Of a stretch of 64,000 bases of DNA, positions 41,381 through 50,115 are shown in pieces. The first letter of the stretch is position 1. Each line of letters starts with the position of its first letter. The position numbers and the translations under genes were made by a program. The notes under the pieces are model-generated. The model saw only the letters and a program-made list of their open reading frames with translations. It was not told where the DNA came from and made no database searches. Origin of the DNA: an uncultured Clostridia bacterium (lineage in GTDB: Bacteria; Bacillota; Clostridia; Oscillospirales; Acutalibacteraceae). Location of the stretch: NCBI GenBank assembly GCA_947589575.1, contig CANQBM010000002.1, positions 1-64,000 on the forward strand. Direction: 5' to 3'.

Positions 41381-42373
41381 ATGTATAAAGCGGATGAAAA
41401 AAGATATGAAAAGATGACATACAATTTTTGCGGAAACAGCGGTCTTCAGTTTCCGAAAATCTCAATAGGGCTTTGGCAGAATTTCGGTATCAACGATGAT
41501 TATGACACAATGAAGGATATTATCCTCACCGCCTTTGACCACGGAGTAACACATTTTGACCTTGCAAATAACTACGGTCCAGAACCGGGACGCGCGGAAA
41601 TAAATTTCGGAAAAATATTCAAGGAAAATCTTAAGCCCTACCGTGACGAGATAATCATAAGCACAAAGGCGGGCTACGAAATGTGGGACGGCCCATACGG
41701 CGGCAAAGGAGGAAGCAGAAAATATCTTACCGCCTCTCTTGACCAGAGCCTAAAGCGTATGGGGCTTGATTACGTTGATATTTTCTATCATCACTGTCTG
41801 GCGCCTGAAACTCCGATTAGTGAAACGGCGCTCTGCCTTGCAGATATTGTACGACAGGGCAAGGCTCTCTATGTCGGCGTAAGTAATTATGACGGGCATA
41901 CAATGCACAAAATCAACCATATTTTTGACGACCTGAATGTACCGTTCATAATTAACCAAAACCGCTATTCGATATTTGACAGAACTATTGAAAGCAATGA
42001 TTTGAAAAAGGAATCAGTAAGCAAGGGAAAGGGTATTATCGCTTTTTCTCCTTTGGCACAGGGTCAGCTTTCAGACAAGTATGAAAACGGAATACCTGAA
42101 AATTCACGTCTTTACGGGAATGAAAAACTTCAGGCTCACGTGGGATATGACGAAAACAGACCACGCCAAATTAAAGAGCTTTGCCAAATGGCTCACGGCA
42201 GAGGACAGACGCTCTCACAAATGGCAATACAGTGGCTGCTTGCAAGCAGCGCCGTAACATCTGTTTTAGTCGGCGTTCATTCAAAAGAACAACTGCTTGA
42301 AAATCTCAAGGCGCTTGAATATGAGCCTCTTACTCAAAATGAATTACATAAGATAGACATTATAACAAAATAA
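41381..42373 (+). CDS. Aldo/keto reductase (YghZ-like)
   Basis: The 330-residue NAD(P)H-dependent reductase shows FDLANNYGPEPGRAE (Asp and Tyr of the catalytic tetrad), IISTKAGYEMWDGPYGGKGG with the Lys, VDIFYHHCLAPETPISETA with the His, and the cofactor-binding C-terminus IIAFSPLAQGQLSDKY and VLVGVHSKEQLLENL. The pattern is close to YghZ, which reduces aldehydes such as methylglyoxal or L-glyceraldehyde-3-phosphate. AAAGGAG precedes the ATG. It lies after a terminator and so probably has its own promoter. Confidence 0.93.
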   Translation: MYKADEKRYEKMTYNFCGNSGLQFPKISIGLWQNFGINDDYDTMKDIILTAFDHGVTHFDLANNYGPEPGRAEINFGKIFKENLKPYRDEIIISTKAGYEMWDGPYGGKGGSRKYLTASLDQSLKRMGLDYVDIFYHHCLAPETPISETALCLADIVRQGKALYVGVSNYDGHTMHKINHIFDDLNVPFIINQNRYSIFDRTIESNDLKKESVSKGKGIIAFSPLAQGQLSDKYENGIPENSRLYGNEKLQAHVGYDENRPRQIKELCQMAHGRGQTLSQMAIQWLLASSAVTSVLVGVHSKEQLLENLKALEYEPLTQNELHKIDIITK

Positions 42374-42387
42374 ATAATCATTTAGTA

Positions 42388-42419
42388 AATCCTCCCTGAA
42401 AATTTCAGAGAGGATTTTT
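42388..42419 (+). terminator. Terminator after the aldo/keto reductase
   Basis: AATCCTCCCTGAAA and TTTCAGAGAGGATT pair with one mismatch around a single-base loop centre, followed by TTTT. Confidence 0.8.
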
Positions 42420-42435
42420 CATAATACACAGCTAA

Positions 42436-42915
42436 TCACTCTATAAATTCGATTTTATAATCAATATTTCTCATTGTAAGAACAGAAAGGCTGTTATCAT
42501 CATTCTGAATTAATATAAAATCTCCTAGCGATATTTTACCCTCATATTTAAAACCGCCGTCAATCTTTTTGGCATTTAACTGCTCCGTGGTATTGATGTA
42601 ATCAAACACCTCATAAATTACTATGGCAGGATTTTTCCTTTCAAAATTCTTTCCGTTAATATCGTATGAAAAATCCGCAAACGAAAAGTTCAAATTACTC
42701 CCATCGTAAACCATTGTCAATCCCTGCGCCGCAGTTGAATTAACCGTGACGGTAACATCACTCTCGGTTTTACAAATTTTGCAGTCATATGAAAAGTCCC
42801 CCGATGTTACTCTAACATTCTGTTCAAGTGTTAAAGGAATTTCGGGGGTATAATTTTTAACCTTACAGCCGGATAAAAGTAAAAATATTAATATAAGCGG
42901 AGCTATTTTTTTCAC
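42436..42915 (-). CDS. Putative lipoprotein of unknown function
   Basis: The 159-residue protein has a lipoprotein signal peptide ending in LLLSGC. The mature part is beta-rich (VRVTSGDFSYDCKICKTESDVTVTVNS, LTMVYDGSNLNFSFADFSYDING), reminiscent of LolA/LppX-like folds or the small mesh-forming lipoproteins of Clostridia. No family is certain. It lies 11 bases after nnrD/E and so is the last gene of the lacZ-acpS-nnrDE unit. Confidence 0.75.
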   Translation of the reverse strand: MKKIAPLILIFLLLSGCKVKNYTPEIPLTLEQNVRVTSGDFSYDCKICKTESDVTVTVNSTAAQGLTMVYDGSNLNFSFADFSYDINGKNFERKNPAIVIYEVFDYINTTEQLNAKKIDGGFKYEGKISLGDFILIQNDDNSLSVLTMRNIDYKIEFIE

Positions 42916-42926
42916 ACAAATCAGTC

Positions 42927-44435
42927 CTATGCCTCAAATTCGGACATCAAAGCACCTAAAATTGACAGCATATCGTCAACGGTCATTCCGCGCTGAGAAA
43001 GCTCCTTTGCAGTTACATCTCCGCAAAATCCGTGAATGAAAACAGCGGATTTCGCGGCTTCAAGCGGTTCTAATCCCTGAGCCAGAAACGAGCCTATTAT
43101 GCCGGTAAGCATATCTCCCGTACCGCCCATTGCCATGCCTGCATTACCGTTCATATTTACAAAAACAGCCTTGCCGTCAGTTACAACGGTATTCGCTCCT
43201 TTAAGGACTACCACAATATCGTTTTCTTTTGCAAACGCTTTTGCGACATCAATTCGGTTTGACTGAACATAATCGGTGCTTTCTCCAACAAGCCTTGCCA
43301 TTTCGGCAGAATGCGGAGTAATAACAAGCGGCGCTTTTTTATCCTTTATTATATCTATGAAGGGAGCTGCCGCATTTATACCATCTGCGTCCAAAACAAC
43401 AGGAACATCGCTTGTCTTAATCACCTGACCGACTATTACCTGCGTATCGTCATTATTGCCCAAACCGCACCCGACAGCAACGCTGTCCGCCCATTTAAGC
43501 TCATCAAAAATATCATTCATTGCTCCGATTGAAATTGTTTTTTGCTCATTTTCACAGAGCGGTTTAAAAACAGGCTGTACCATATGCGACGTCATCACAG
43601 GATATATGGATTTGGGGAAAGCGCATTTCAAAAGCCCAACGCCTGTTTTTAACGCGGCTTTCGCGCTTATTACAGCCGCGCCCGGCATAAGATACGAGCC
43701 GCAAATATTAAGCTGATGACCGCGGCAACCCTTGTGGGAATTTTTATCAAGCTTTGGGAAATTCTTTTTTACATCGGATTTTGTAATTGTCTGTGCATAA
43801 TCAGTATCATAACAGCTTTCGGGAATACCGATATTAACAGTAACAACCTTGCCGCAGTAAGCATTTGAAGGAGGTAAAACGTGGGCAAATTTAAGCGTTG
43901 AAACGGCGATAGTCAAATCTGCCTTAACCGAATTCACAGCCGCGCCCGTTGAAGCGTTTGTACCGCTCGGCGTATCAATGCTTATTACCGGCGCGCCGCA
44001 GTTATTGACGGTATCAAACACTTCTTTAAACGGCTCTCTCGGCTCGCCGTGAAAGCCTATTCCGAAAATGCAGTCAACAATAATATCGCAGTTAAAATCG
44101 TATTCAACAAAAAAATAGTCTTTAACGCCGTCTGCAACAGCCGTGTCAAAATACATTTTAGGCTCAGGCAGTTCGGGCGCTTTGTCGGCAAGGACAATGC
44201 TCACGTCAACGCCCATTTTTGCAAAAAGGTCCGCAATAACGAAACCGTCGCCGGCGTTCTTGCCGTTACCGCAAATAACGGCTACTTTTTTCTCCTCAAT
44301 GCCGTCGCCGTAATATTTAAGTATTTTATTAAAGCAGGCTGTCCCTGCGCTGAGCATCAAGCCCTCCTCGGTAAACCCGCTTTGGAAAGCTCTCTCCTCA
44401 ACCTGTTTTATTTGTTTAGCTGTCAATATTCTCAT
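42927..44435 (-). CDS. nnrD: Bifunctional NAD(P)H-hydrate epimerase / ADP-dependent NAD(P)H-hydrate dehydratase
   Basis: This 502-residue repair enzyme has two domains. Residues 1-210 are a YjeF_N epimerase (MRILTAKQIKQVEERAF, VAVICGNGKNAGDGFVIADL, VDCIFGIGFHGEPREPF, ISIDTPSGTNA). Residues 225-500 are a ribokinase-like dehydratase (NSHKGCRGHQLNICGSYLMPGAAVISAKAAL, VAVGCGLG, PLVITPHSAEMARL, GGTGDMLTGIIGSFLAQG). It rescues damaged NAD(P)HX in the cytoplasm. It starts six bases after acpS. Confidence 0.95.
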   Translation of the reverse strand: MRILTAKQIKQVEERAFQSGFTEEGLMLSAGTACFNKILKYYGDGIEEKKVAVICGNGKNAGDGFVIADLFAKMGVDVSIVLADKAPELPEPKMYFDTAVADGVKDYFFVEYDFNCDIIVDCIFGIGFHGEPREPFKEVFDTVNNCGAPVISIDTPSGTNASTGAAVNSVKADLTIAVSTLKFAHVLPPSNAYCGKVVTVNIGIPESCYDTDYAQTITKSDVKKNFPKLDKNSHKGCRGHQLNICGSYLMPGAAVISAKAALKTGVGLLKCAFPKSIYPVMTSHMVQPVFKPLCENEQKTISIGAMNDIFDELKWADSVAVGCGLGNNDDTQVIVGQVIKTSDVPVVLDADGINAAAPFIDIIKDKKAPLVITPHSAEMARLVGESTDYVQSNRIDVAKAFAKENDIVVVLKGANTVVTDGKAVFVNMNGNAGMAMGGTGDMLTGIIGSFLAQGLEPLEAAKSAVFIHGFCGDVTAKELSQRGMTVDDMLSILGALMSEFEA

Positions 44436-44441
44436 AAAAAA

Positions 44442-44753
44442 TCACCACACAATAACCGCCGCAACTGCATATTCACCATCATGAGAAATAGATACGTCAC
44501 AATTAGAAACTCCGTCAATATAAGGTCTGCCTTTATCATTATGGAGAATTTCAATATCGGTAAGCGGACGAGTAATACCCGTACCTACCGCCTTTAAATA
44601 AGCTTCCTTGCAGGCAAAAACACCGGCAAAGCTCTCTGCTTTTTTACAGTATTCTCTTTCCCGCTCGGTAAAGACTCTTTTAATAAAGGAGGGATTTTTT
44701 ATACTTTCCTCCATTCTTGAAATTTTGACAATATCCGTACCTATTTTATACAT
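44442..44753 (-). CDS. acpS: Holo-[acyl-carrier-protein] synthase
   Basis: The 103-residue phosphopantetheinyl transferase activates ACP. Motifs are YKIGTDIVKISRME, RVFTEREREYCKK, FAGVFACKEAYLKAVGTGI and DVSISHDGEYAVAAVIV. The ATG at 44753 lies one base after the lacZ stop with AGGTG upstream; an in-frame GTG at 44762 inside lacZ is rejected. acpS and nnrDE are a common pair; their position behind lacZ is unusual. Confidence 0.95.
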   Translation of the reverse strand: MYKIGTDIVKISRMEESIKNPSFIKRVFTEREREYCKKAESFAGVFACKEAYLKAVGTGITRPLTDIEILHNDKGRPYIDGVSNCDVSISHDGEYAVAAVIVW

Positions 44754-44754
44754 C

Positions 44755-47748
44755 TTATTCACCTATCGGCTTTATAATGAATGTTAAATTTTTTCCTGTA
44801 AGCAGACCTAAACGATACTTCCTCGCCGGAGGCGGTCCGCACGAATTTGAACCTGCGCCCATAACTTCCGCGTCAATATTGATGCAGGTTGTATTATCAG
44901 TTAAATCATCCCTGTGCTTTGCCTTTGCGCAGGTTTGGGGAGTAAACGGATTAGCGGAGAACACAAACGGCTTTCCAACCGCCTCAAAGCGAAGACCTAC
45001 TCCGTCGTCATCAGTTATTTGCGCAAAACGTGTACCGCATCTTGTTGCGCTTTCCTGAGGCTTGATATAATTTTCTCTCATATCTAAAACGGTAGTTTCA
45101 TAAACGCCTGACAAAGTATGTTCCTTAAAATCGGGAAGATTTACATACGGTCCCAATCCGAAATATTTGACATTGTTAAACTTTCTCGGCATTTCAAGCT
45201 GAACTCCGAAACGGGGCACAAGCTTGACAGCTCCCGCGCTTGTGCATCTGTAATCCGCCTTAATTGTTCCGTCGCCGTAAACGCAAAGACTTGTATTTAC
45301 TTTAGCGACTCTGAACTTTATAGGAGTCTTGACCGTAACCGTGCTTGTGATTTCAACGCAGTCATTTTTAATCTCATATTTGCAGCCTTTAACAAAAGCG
45401 GACTGACTTTCAAGCCTGTATTTTTTCCAGGCAAGATTTATATACATATCATTATCAAGCGGAGCTCTGTAAAACTGTAGACCTATGCCCTTAAAATCAC
45501 TTGACGGAATTTGATTGATAAGTTCCTTTCCCTTGTAGATATAAGAATCAATAAATCCTGAAGCTGTGTCAAAAATCATACTGCCGTTTTTAAATGTTAT
45601 AAAAAGACGCTTTTCGCTTTTCTGCACTTGAGGAGCCTTTGCATTTATTATATCCGCGTTAAGCTCGCCTTTTGAAAGCTCGATTTCCTCATAAGCTACA
45701 GTTCGCTCGCCGTCGAAATATTCAAACTGTATAACAGTATTTTTCTTTTTATTATAATCAAAATTTTCTATTTCAACCTTCTTAGAGGTCTGCGGTTTGA
45801 TATTAAGCTCAAACTCACCGTTTGAAATCGGCAGTCCGTTTTCAAGTACTTTGTATTTAACCGAAAGCACGGCGTTTTCAAAATACTTATGATTAAAGAA
45901 CGAGTAGCTTGTTACGCCGTTCTTTGACGCTCTTACAGGCCGGTAGCAAATCTTCATCTGCTGCGCTCCGGAATGAGGTGCCCTGTCGGGATAAAACAGA
46001 CCGTCAACGCAGAAATTTCCGTCGTGTTTCAGCTCGCCGTGATCACCGCCGTAGGTATACCTGTACTTTCCGTCCTCATGATAAACCGCATGGTCTGCAA
46101 ATTCCCATATACATCCGCCGAGCATATTGTCCGCGCTGTAAAAACACTTAACATATCTTTCAAGCTCTCCTGCGCCGACTCCCATAGCGTGAGCATATTC
46201 GCAAAGATAAAACGGCTTTGTATAAAACTTTCTCGGCAAACCGTGTCCTTTGGCTATTCTTTCACATATATTCGGGAAAGTATACATCTGCGAAAGCACG
46301 TCATACGCCCAGCGCTTTGTTCGGCAGGCGCCCTCATAATGGACAGGTATGGGAGTGAGCTTTTTAAGCTCATCACAGCAGTAATCCTGATTAGCATACC
46401 CGTGCGACTCGTTGCCGAGCGACCACATTGTAATTGAAGGGTGGTTCTTATCCCTCTCAAACATACGGTAAACTCTGTCCCAGTAATGCTCCCTCCATTC
46501 TGGATTATGCGAACAGGCAGAATCTTTGTGAATTTCGCTACAGCCGTGAGTTTCAATATCCGCCTCGTCAACAACATAGACACCGTATTCATCGCAAAGG
46601 TCAAGAAAGGCAGGGTCGGGTGGATAATGTGAAGTCCTTACACAATTCGCGTTGAACTCTTTAATTAACCTGACGTCCCTCTCCATTTCCTCAATCGTAA
46701 GGACATAGCCTGTTTTCGGATTTGTATCATGGTGGTTTACACCGAGCAGTTTAATATGTCGGTTGTTGAAATTAAACACGTTTCCTTTAATTTCAATATG
46801 CTTAAATCCGATATTCTTTCTGATAACCTCAATTATATTCTCATTCTTTGAAAGGGTTATGATAAGGTCATAGAGATAGGGATTTTCCGCCGACCATTCG
46901 GAAACCTCCAACGAATCAAAAGCAATGCTCTCAATTTCGGAAGGAGAAACATTGACCGATTTTGAAGCAATCATTTTACCGTCATCATATAAAAAAGCGG
47001 TAAGCTGGCAGTCTTCAGTCAGCTTTAACGACGGATTGATTTCAAGCTTATATTCCCTGTCTTTAATATACTTTGTTTTAACCTCAAAATCATAAACGGA
47101 GTTGTCCCCTGTTCTGTAAAGCAGAACATCACGGAAAATTCCGTTGCACCTGAACATATCCTGACATTCAAGGTATGTACCATTGCTCCATTTGTGATTT
47201 ACAACAATAATTTCATTTTTACCCTCAGTAATAAACTCGTTAAGCTCAAACTGGGCTGTATTGTGGCTTCCCTCGCTGTAGCCGACATATTTGCCGTTGC
47301 AGAAAAGGTCAAAAGCGCCCGCTACTCCTAAAAAACATATATAGAAATTCTGATTTTCGTTTTCAATATTAATTATTTTTCTGTAAACGCCTGCCGGGCA
47401 GTCCTCCGGAAAATTCGGCGGATCGGGCTTAAACTGATAACGCGTGTTTACATAATACGGATTTTCGTATCCCGTATGCTGCCAGGTTGATGGAACGGCA
47501 ACCATGTCAAAGCTGATTTTATCCGTATCGAAATCATCGGGAATGTCAAGGCAGTTTTTATAGTACACAAAATCCCACTCGCCTGAAAGACACTCCACCA
47601 TTGAAGAGCTGTATCTCTCATTTCGTATATCCGCACCGTCAAGCTCCGAAAGAGACGCAAAAGGAATAAAATATGAACGAGGATACATAACATTGTCTTT
47701 AAATGTTTTAAAAGTCTTATAATTATCTGTTTTAAGGCTGTATTTCAT
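44755..47748 (-). CDS. lacZ: GH2 beta-galactosidase (LacZ type)
   Basis: The 997-residue LacZ-type enzyme has five domains: sugar-binding jelly roll (residues 50-215, VPSTWQHTGYENPYYVNTRY), two immunoglobulin-like domains and the TIM barrel with acid/base E447 in MWSLGNESHGY and nucleophile E517 in FYLCEYAHAMG. The C-terminal Bgal_small_N domain is FENGSMIFDTASG and IGLQFYRAPLDNDMYINLAWKKY. There is no signal peptide, so it cleaves imported beta-galactosides. GGGAGG precedes the ATG. The promoter at 47778-47820 duplicates that of the GPH symporter. Confidence 0.96.
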   Translation of the reverse strand: MKYSLKTDNYKTFKTFKDNVMYPRSYFIPFASLSELDGADIRNERYSSSMVECLSGEWDFVYYKNCLDIPDDFDTDKISFDMVAVPSTWQHTGYENPYYVNTRYQFKPDPPNFPEDCPAGVYRKIINIENENQNFYICFLGVAGAFDLFCNGKYVGYSEGSHNTAQFELNEFITEGKNEIIVVNHKWSNGTYLECQDMFRCNGIFRDVLLYRTGDNSVYDFEVKTKYIKDREYKLEINPSLKLTEDCQLTAFLYDDGKMIASKSVNVSPSEIESIAFDSLEVSEWSAENPYLYDLIITLSKNENIIEVIRKNIGFKHIEIKGNVFNFNNRHIKLLGVNHHDTNPKTGYVLTIEEMERDVRLIKEFNANCVRTSHYPPDPAFLDLCDEYGVYVVDEADIETHGCSEIHKDSACSHNPEWREHYWDRVYRMFERDKNHPSITMWSLGNESHGYANQDYCCDELKKLTPIPVHYEGACRTKRWAYDVLSQMYTFPNICERIAKGHGLPRKFYTKPFYLCEYAHAMGVGAGELERYVKCFYSADNMLGGCIWEFADHAVYHEDGKYRYTYGGDHGELKHDGNFCVDGLFYPDRAPHSGAQQMKICYRPVRASKNGVTSYSFFNHKYFENAVLSVKYKVLENGLPISNGEFELNIKPQTSKKVEIENFDYNKKKNTVIQFEYFDGERTVAYEEIELSKGELNADIINAKAPQVQKSEKRLFITFKNGSMIFDTASGFIDSYIYKGKELINQIPSSDFKGIGLQFYRAPLDNDMYINLAWKKYRLESQSAFVKGCKYEIKNDCVEITSTVTVKTPIKFRVAKVNTSLCVYGDGTIKADYRCTSAGAVKLVPRFGVQLEMPRKFNNVKYFGLGPYVNLPDFKEHTLSGVYETTVLDMRENYIKPQESATRCGTRFAQITDDDGVGLRFEAVGKPFVFSANPFTPQTCAKAKHRDDLTDNTTCINIDAEVMGAGSNSCGPPPARKYRLGLLTGKNLTFIIKPIGE

Positions 47749-47777
47749 ACGTCAACCTCCCCTGCTTAGATAATTCA

Positions 47778-47820
47778 ATTATATACTATATCCGCCGATA
47801 TTACAAGAAAAAGGTATCAG
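47778..47820 (-). promoter_or_regulatory. Promoter/operator of lacZ, copy A of a duplicated 43-bp element
   Basis: On the minus strand TTGTAA and TATAAT are 17 bases apart (47801-47806, 47778-47783). Upstream is CTGATACCTT, and the dyad CTGATA-N14-TATCGG spans the -35. The element is 36/43 identical to the one at 54431-54473 before the GPH symporter gene. Confidence 0.8.
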
Positions 47821-47845
47821 TGAACGATTTTCACTGATACCTTTT
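47809..47845 (-). terminator. Terminator of the BspA-like gene overlapping the lacZ operator
   Basis: AAAAGGTATCAGTGAA and TTCACTGATACCTTTT form a perfect 16-bp stem with a 5-base loop, followed on the minus strand by CTTTTTCTTG. Its left arm contains the GGTATCAG of the lacZ operator. Confidence 0.88.
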
Positions 47846-47848
47846 AAA

Positions 47849-48745
47849 CTATTTCTTTGTAACAACAGACTTCTTAGCGCTCCACGGTGAATAGATATTG
47901 TAATTCTTTCCGTTGAACTTTACGGTTTTGTATGTTCTTATCCTTACATAATATCTCTTTTTCGCCATTCGTCCCGTAACCTTTTTTGCGGAATACGAGG
48001 ACTTGCCCATTGTAATTGTCTTTGCGTTTTTGAAATTGCTTGCCGTGCTGTACTGTATCTGGTATCCCGTTACCTGGGTTTTCTGCGGATTCCAGCTAAC
48101 TGTAAAGCCTTTTGACCTTGCCGTCAGTTTTTTAATACCCGATACGTTTTTCGGTATTATATTGAAATATAACGTCTTTGACCCGCTGTAGTTGCCCTTA
48201 AAGGTTACCTTTACTGCGTATCTGCCTACGTTCTTTCTTCCGCTCGCATATGATACCGTATAGTCCGTACCCTTTTTAAGCGTCTTTCCCTTACTGTCTT
48301 TAACGGCAACTCCGGGCGTCTTTACCTTGCCGTTATAATATGTCGCTGTTGTGGAAAGCGATACACTTTTGATTTTATATATTGTAGATGACGATTTCTT
48401 TGCACCGCACATTGAGCATTTATTAACTATACTGCCATTTTTGCTTGTTGTTGCTTTTGTAACATAGCTTTTATAGCTGTGGGCTTTTTTAGCGATTGTT
48501 TCCGTCTTTGTGGCCTTGCAGACGGTACAGGTATAAGTCTTTACGCCTGTCGCCTTGCACGTTGCGGCTTTTGTTACTTTTCCGCTGTCCCATTTATGCG
48601 TAGTACATTCATCAAGCGGTACAAACTTGTTTCCGTATTTTTCAGCATATTTCTGAGCGGTAGAATTATTATAACCATAAATTGTTGCTGTGGTTGGTAT
48701 TGTAACATACGTATCATTTTCATATATATCACAATTTTTATTCAT
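47849..48745 (-). pseudogene. C-terminal fragment of a BspA-like surface protein (FnIII, Ig-like), separated by a frameshift
   Basis: The 298 codons here start at an internal ATG. The region holds the end of the repeat domain (TYVTIPTTATIYGYNNSTAQKYAEKYG), a Cys-rich repeat (THKWDSGKVTKAATCKATGVKTYTC), an Ig-like segment (VSLSTTATYYNGKVKTPGVAVKD) and a C-terminal fibronectin type III domain (VSGIKKLTARSKGFTVSWNPQKTQVTGYQIQYST). There is no ribosome-binding site, signal or start of its own. The upstream reading frame continues in register as SSVTAISEWTFYFCDSLTSIYIMNKNCD. It is therefore the 3' part of the gene at 48789. Confidence 0.8.
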
Positions 48746-48788
48746 AATATATATGCTTGTTAAACTGTCGCAAAAATAAAACGTCCAC

Positions 48789-49589
48789 TCACTTATTGCT
48801 GTTACGCTTGACCGATATTGTTACATTTGTTAAACTAACACACCAAGAAAACGCCCAATCACTTATTGTTGTTACACTTGACGGTATTGTTACATTTGTT
48901 AATCTGTCACAACTAGAAAATGCATGGTCACCTATTGTTGTTACGCTGTCAGGTATTGTTACATTTGTTAAAATGTCACAACCAGAAAATGCATAACCAC
49001 CTATTGTTGTTACGCTGTCAGGAATTGTATATGATGTTCTTTCATTTCCAATAGGACACTGAATAAGCTCCGTTTTGTTTTTATCAAATAGTACCCCGTC
49101 CCGTGTTGAATAGCTTTGATTTTTCTCACTGACATCTATTCTTTTTAAATTGTCGCAACTAGCAAATGCATTATAGCCTATCGTTATTACACTTTCAGGT
49201 ATATTTACATTTGTTAAACCAGAGTTTACAAATGCCGAACGACCTATTAATGTTACACCCTCGGGTATGGTTACATTTGTTAAACTTTCGCAATTCCAAA
49301 ATGCCCACTCGTCTATACTTGTAACGCTGTCTGGTATTATTATGCTTGTAAGGCTGTGGCAATGAGCAAATGCATGATCACCTATTGATGTTACATTATA
49401 CTTATCAAGTACTGAAGGGATTGTGAGATTCGTTTCCGTGCCGTTATATCCTGTTATTGCCACCGTACCATCGTCGAGAACTTCATATTCCCAATCACCG
49501 CTTGTATCTGCGTATGCAGACAAATCAAGCCCTGCCGTAATACTGAAAAGCATTACTACAGATAATAGCATACTAATAACTTTTTTCAT
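48789..49589 (-). pseudogene. BspA-like leucine-rich-repeat surface protein, N-terminal part, frameshifted
   Basis: The 266 codons include a signal peptide (MKKVISMLLSVVMLFSITAGLDLSAYA), a starting domain with DDGTVAITGYNGTETNLTIPSVL, and then about seven LRR_5 (BspA-type) repeats of the form SLTNVTIPDSVTTIGDHAFSSCDRL. The frame ends abnormally as ISVKRNSNK. Compared with the other repeats there is one extra base around 48812-48815 (ATCGGTCAAG where others read ACCGTCAAG). Removing it fuses this frame with the fragment at 47849-48745 into one protein of about 580 residues. BspA-type proteins bind host or other-cell surfaces. A TCCTCC-type ribosome-binding site precedes the start. Confidence 0.85.
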
Positions 49590-49630
49590 ACTTTTCCTCC
49601 CGAATAAAATTAGTATATTTTGTAAGTTGT

Positions 49631-49644
49631 ACTAATTAATTAGT
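49631..49644. promoter_or_regulatory. Perfect 14-bp palindrome in the BspA-XRE intergenic region
   Basis: ACTAATTAATTAGT is exactly self-complementary. It is surrounded by several TTAGTAT/AATACTA repeats between 49608 and 49705. This is consistent with an operator for the divergently encoded XRE regulator, but unproven. Confidence 0.45.
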
Positions 49645-49748
49645 ATATGATAAGTATATCAGTATTATTTTAGTGTGTCAAGTGCAAAATACTAAAAATA
49701 TAGTAAAATCACATATAATTATTTTATATCATTTGGGGGGATGATATT

Positions 49749-50045
49749 ATGAATCGTATAAGGGAACTGCGTGAGGATAGAGATTTAAGACAGATTGATG
49801 TTTCAAAAGCTACGGGTATTGACCAAAAAACCTTATCTAATTACGAAACGGGAAAAACCTTTCCCGACAGCTACGCAATAATCCGTCTTGCTGAATTTTT
49901 TAATGTTACAACCGATTATCTATTAGGCGTCAGCGATTTTAATTTTTCAAACTACGACAGCATTATTAATGAGATTTCAAGTATTGAAGCAAAGCTGAAC
50001 AATATAAAAACATTCTTGAATAAAAACAAAAATGACAGGTCATAA
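49749..50045 (+). CDS. XRE-family transcriptional regulator
   Basis: The 98-residue protein has an N-terminal helix-turn-helix (RIRELREDRDLRQIDVSKATGIDQKTLSNYETGKTFPDSYAIIRLAEFFNVTTDYLLG) typical of Cro/CI regulators, and a short helical C-terminus (INEISSIEAKLNNIKTFLNK) that could form a dimerisation coiled coil. GGGGGG lies several bases before the ATG. It is divergent from the BspA-like gene and may control it. Confidence 0.92.
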   Translation: MNRIRELREDRDLRQIDVSKATGIDQKTLSNYETGKTFPDSYAIIRLAEFFNVTTDYLLGVSDFNFSNYDSIINEISSIEAKLNNIKTFLNKNKNDRS

Positions 50046-50062
50046 AAACCTGTCATTTTTAT
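50030..50062 (+). terminator. Terminator overlapping the XRE gene stop
   Basis: AAATGACAGGT and ACCTGTCATTT form a perfect 11-bp stem with a 7-base loop containing the TAA stop, followed by TTTAT. Confidence 0.85.
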
Positions 50063-50115
50063 ATGCCGAACGAAATGTTCAGTTGAGATATTATTATGAA
50101 TATAATATATAGTGG

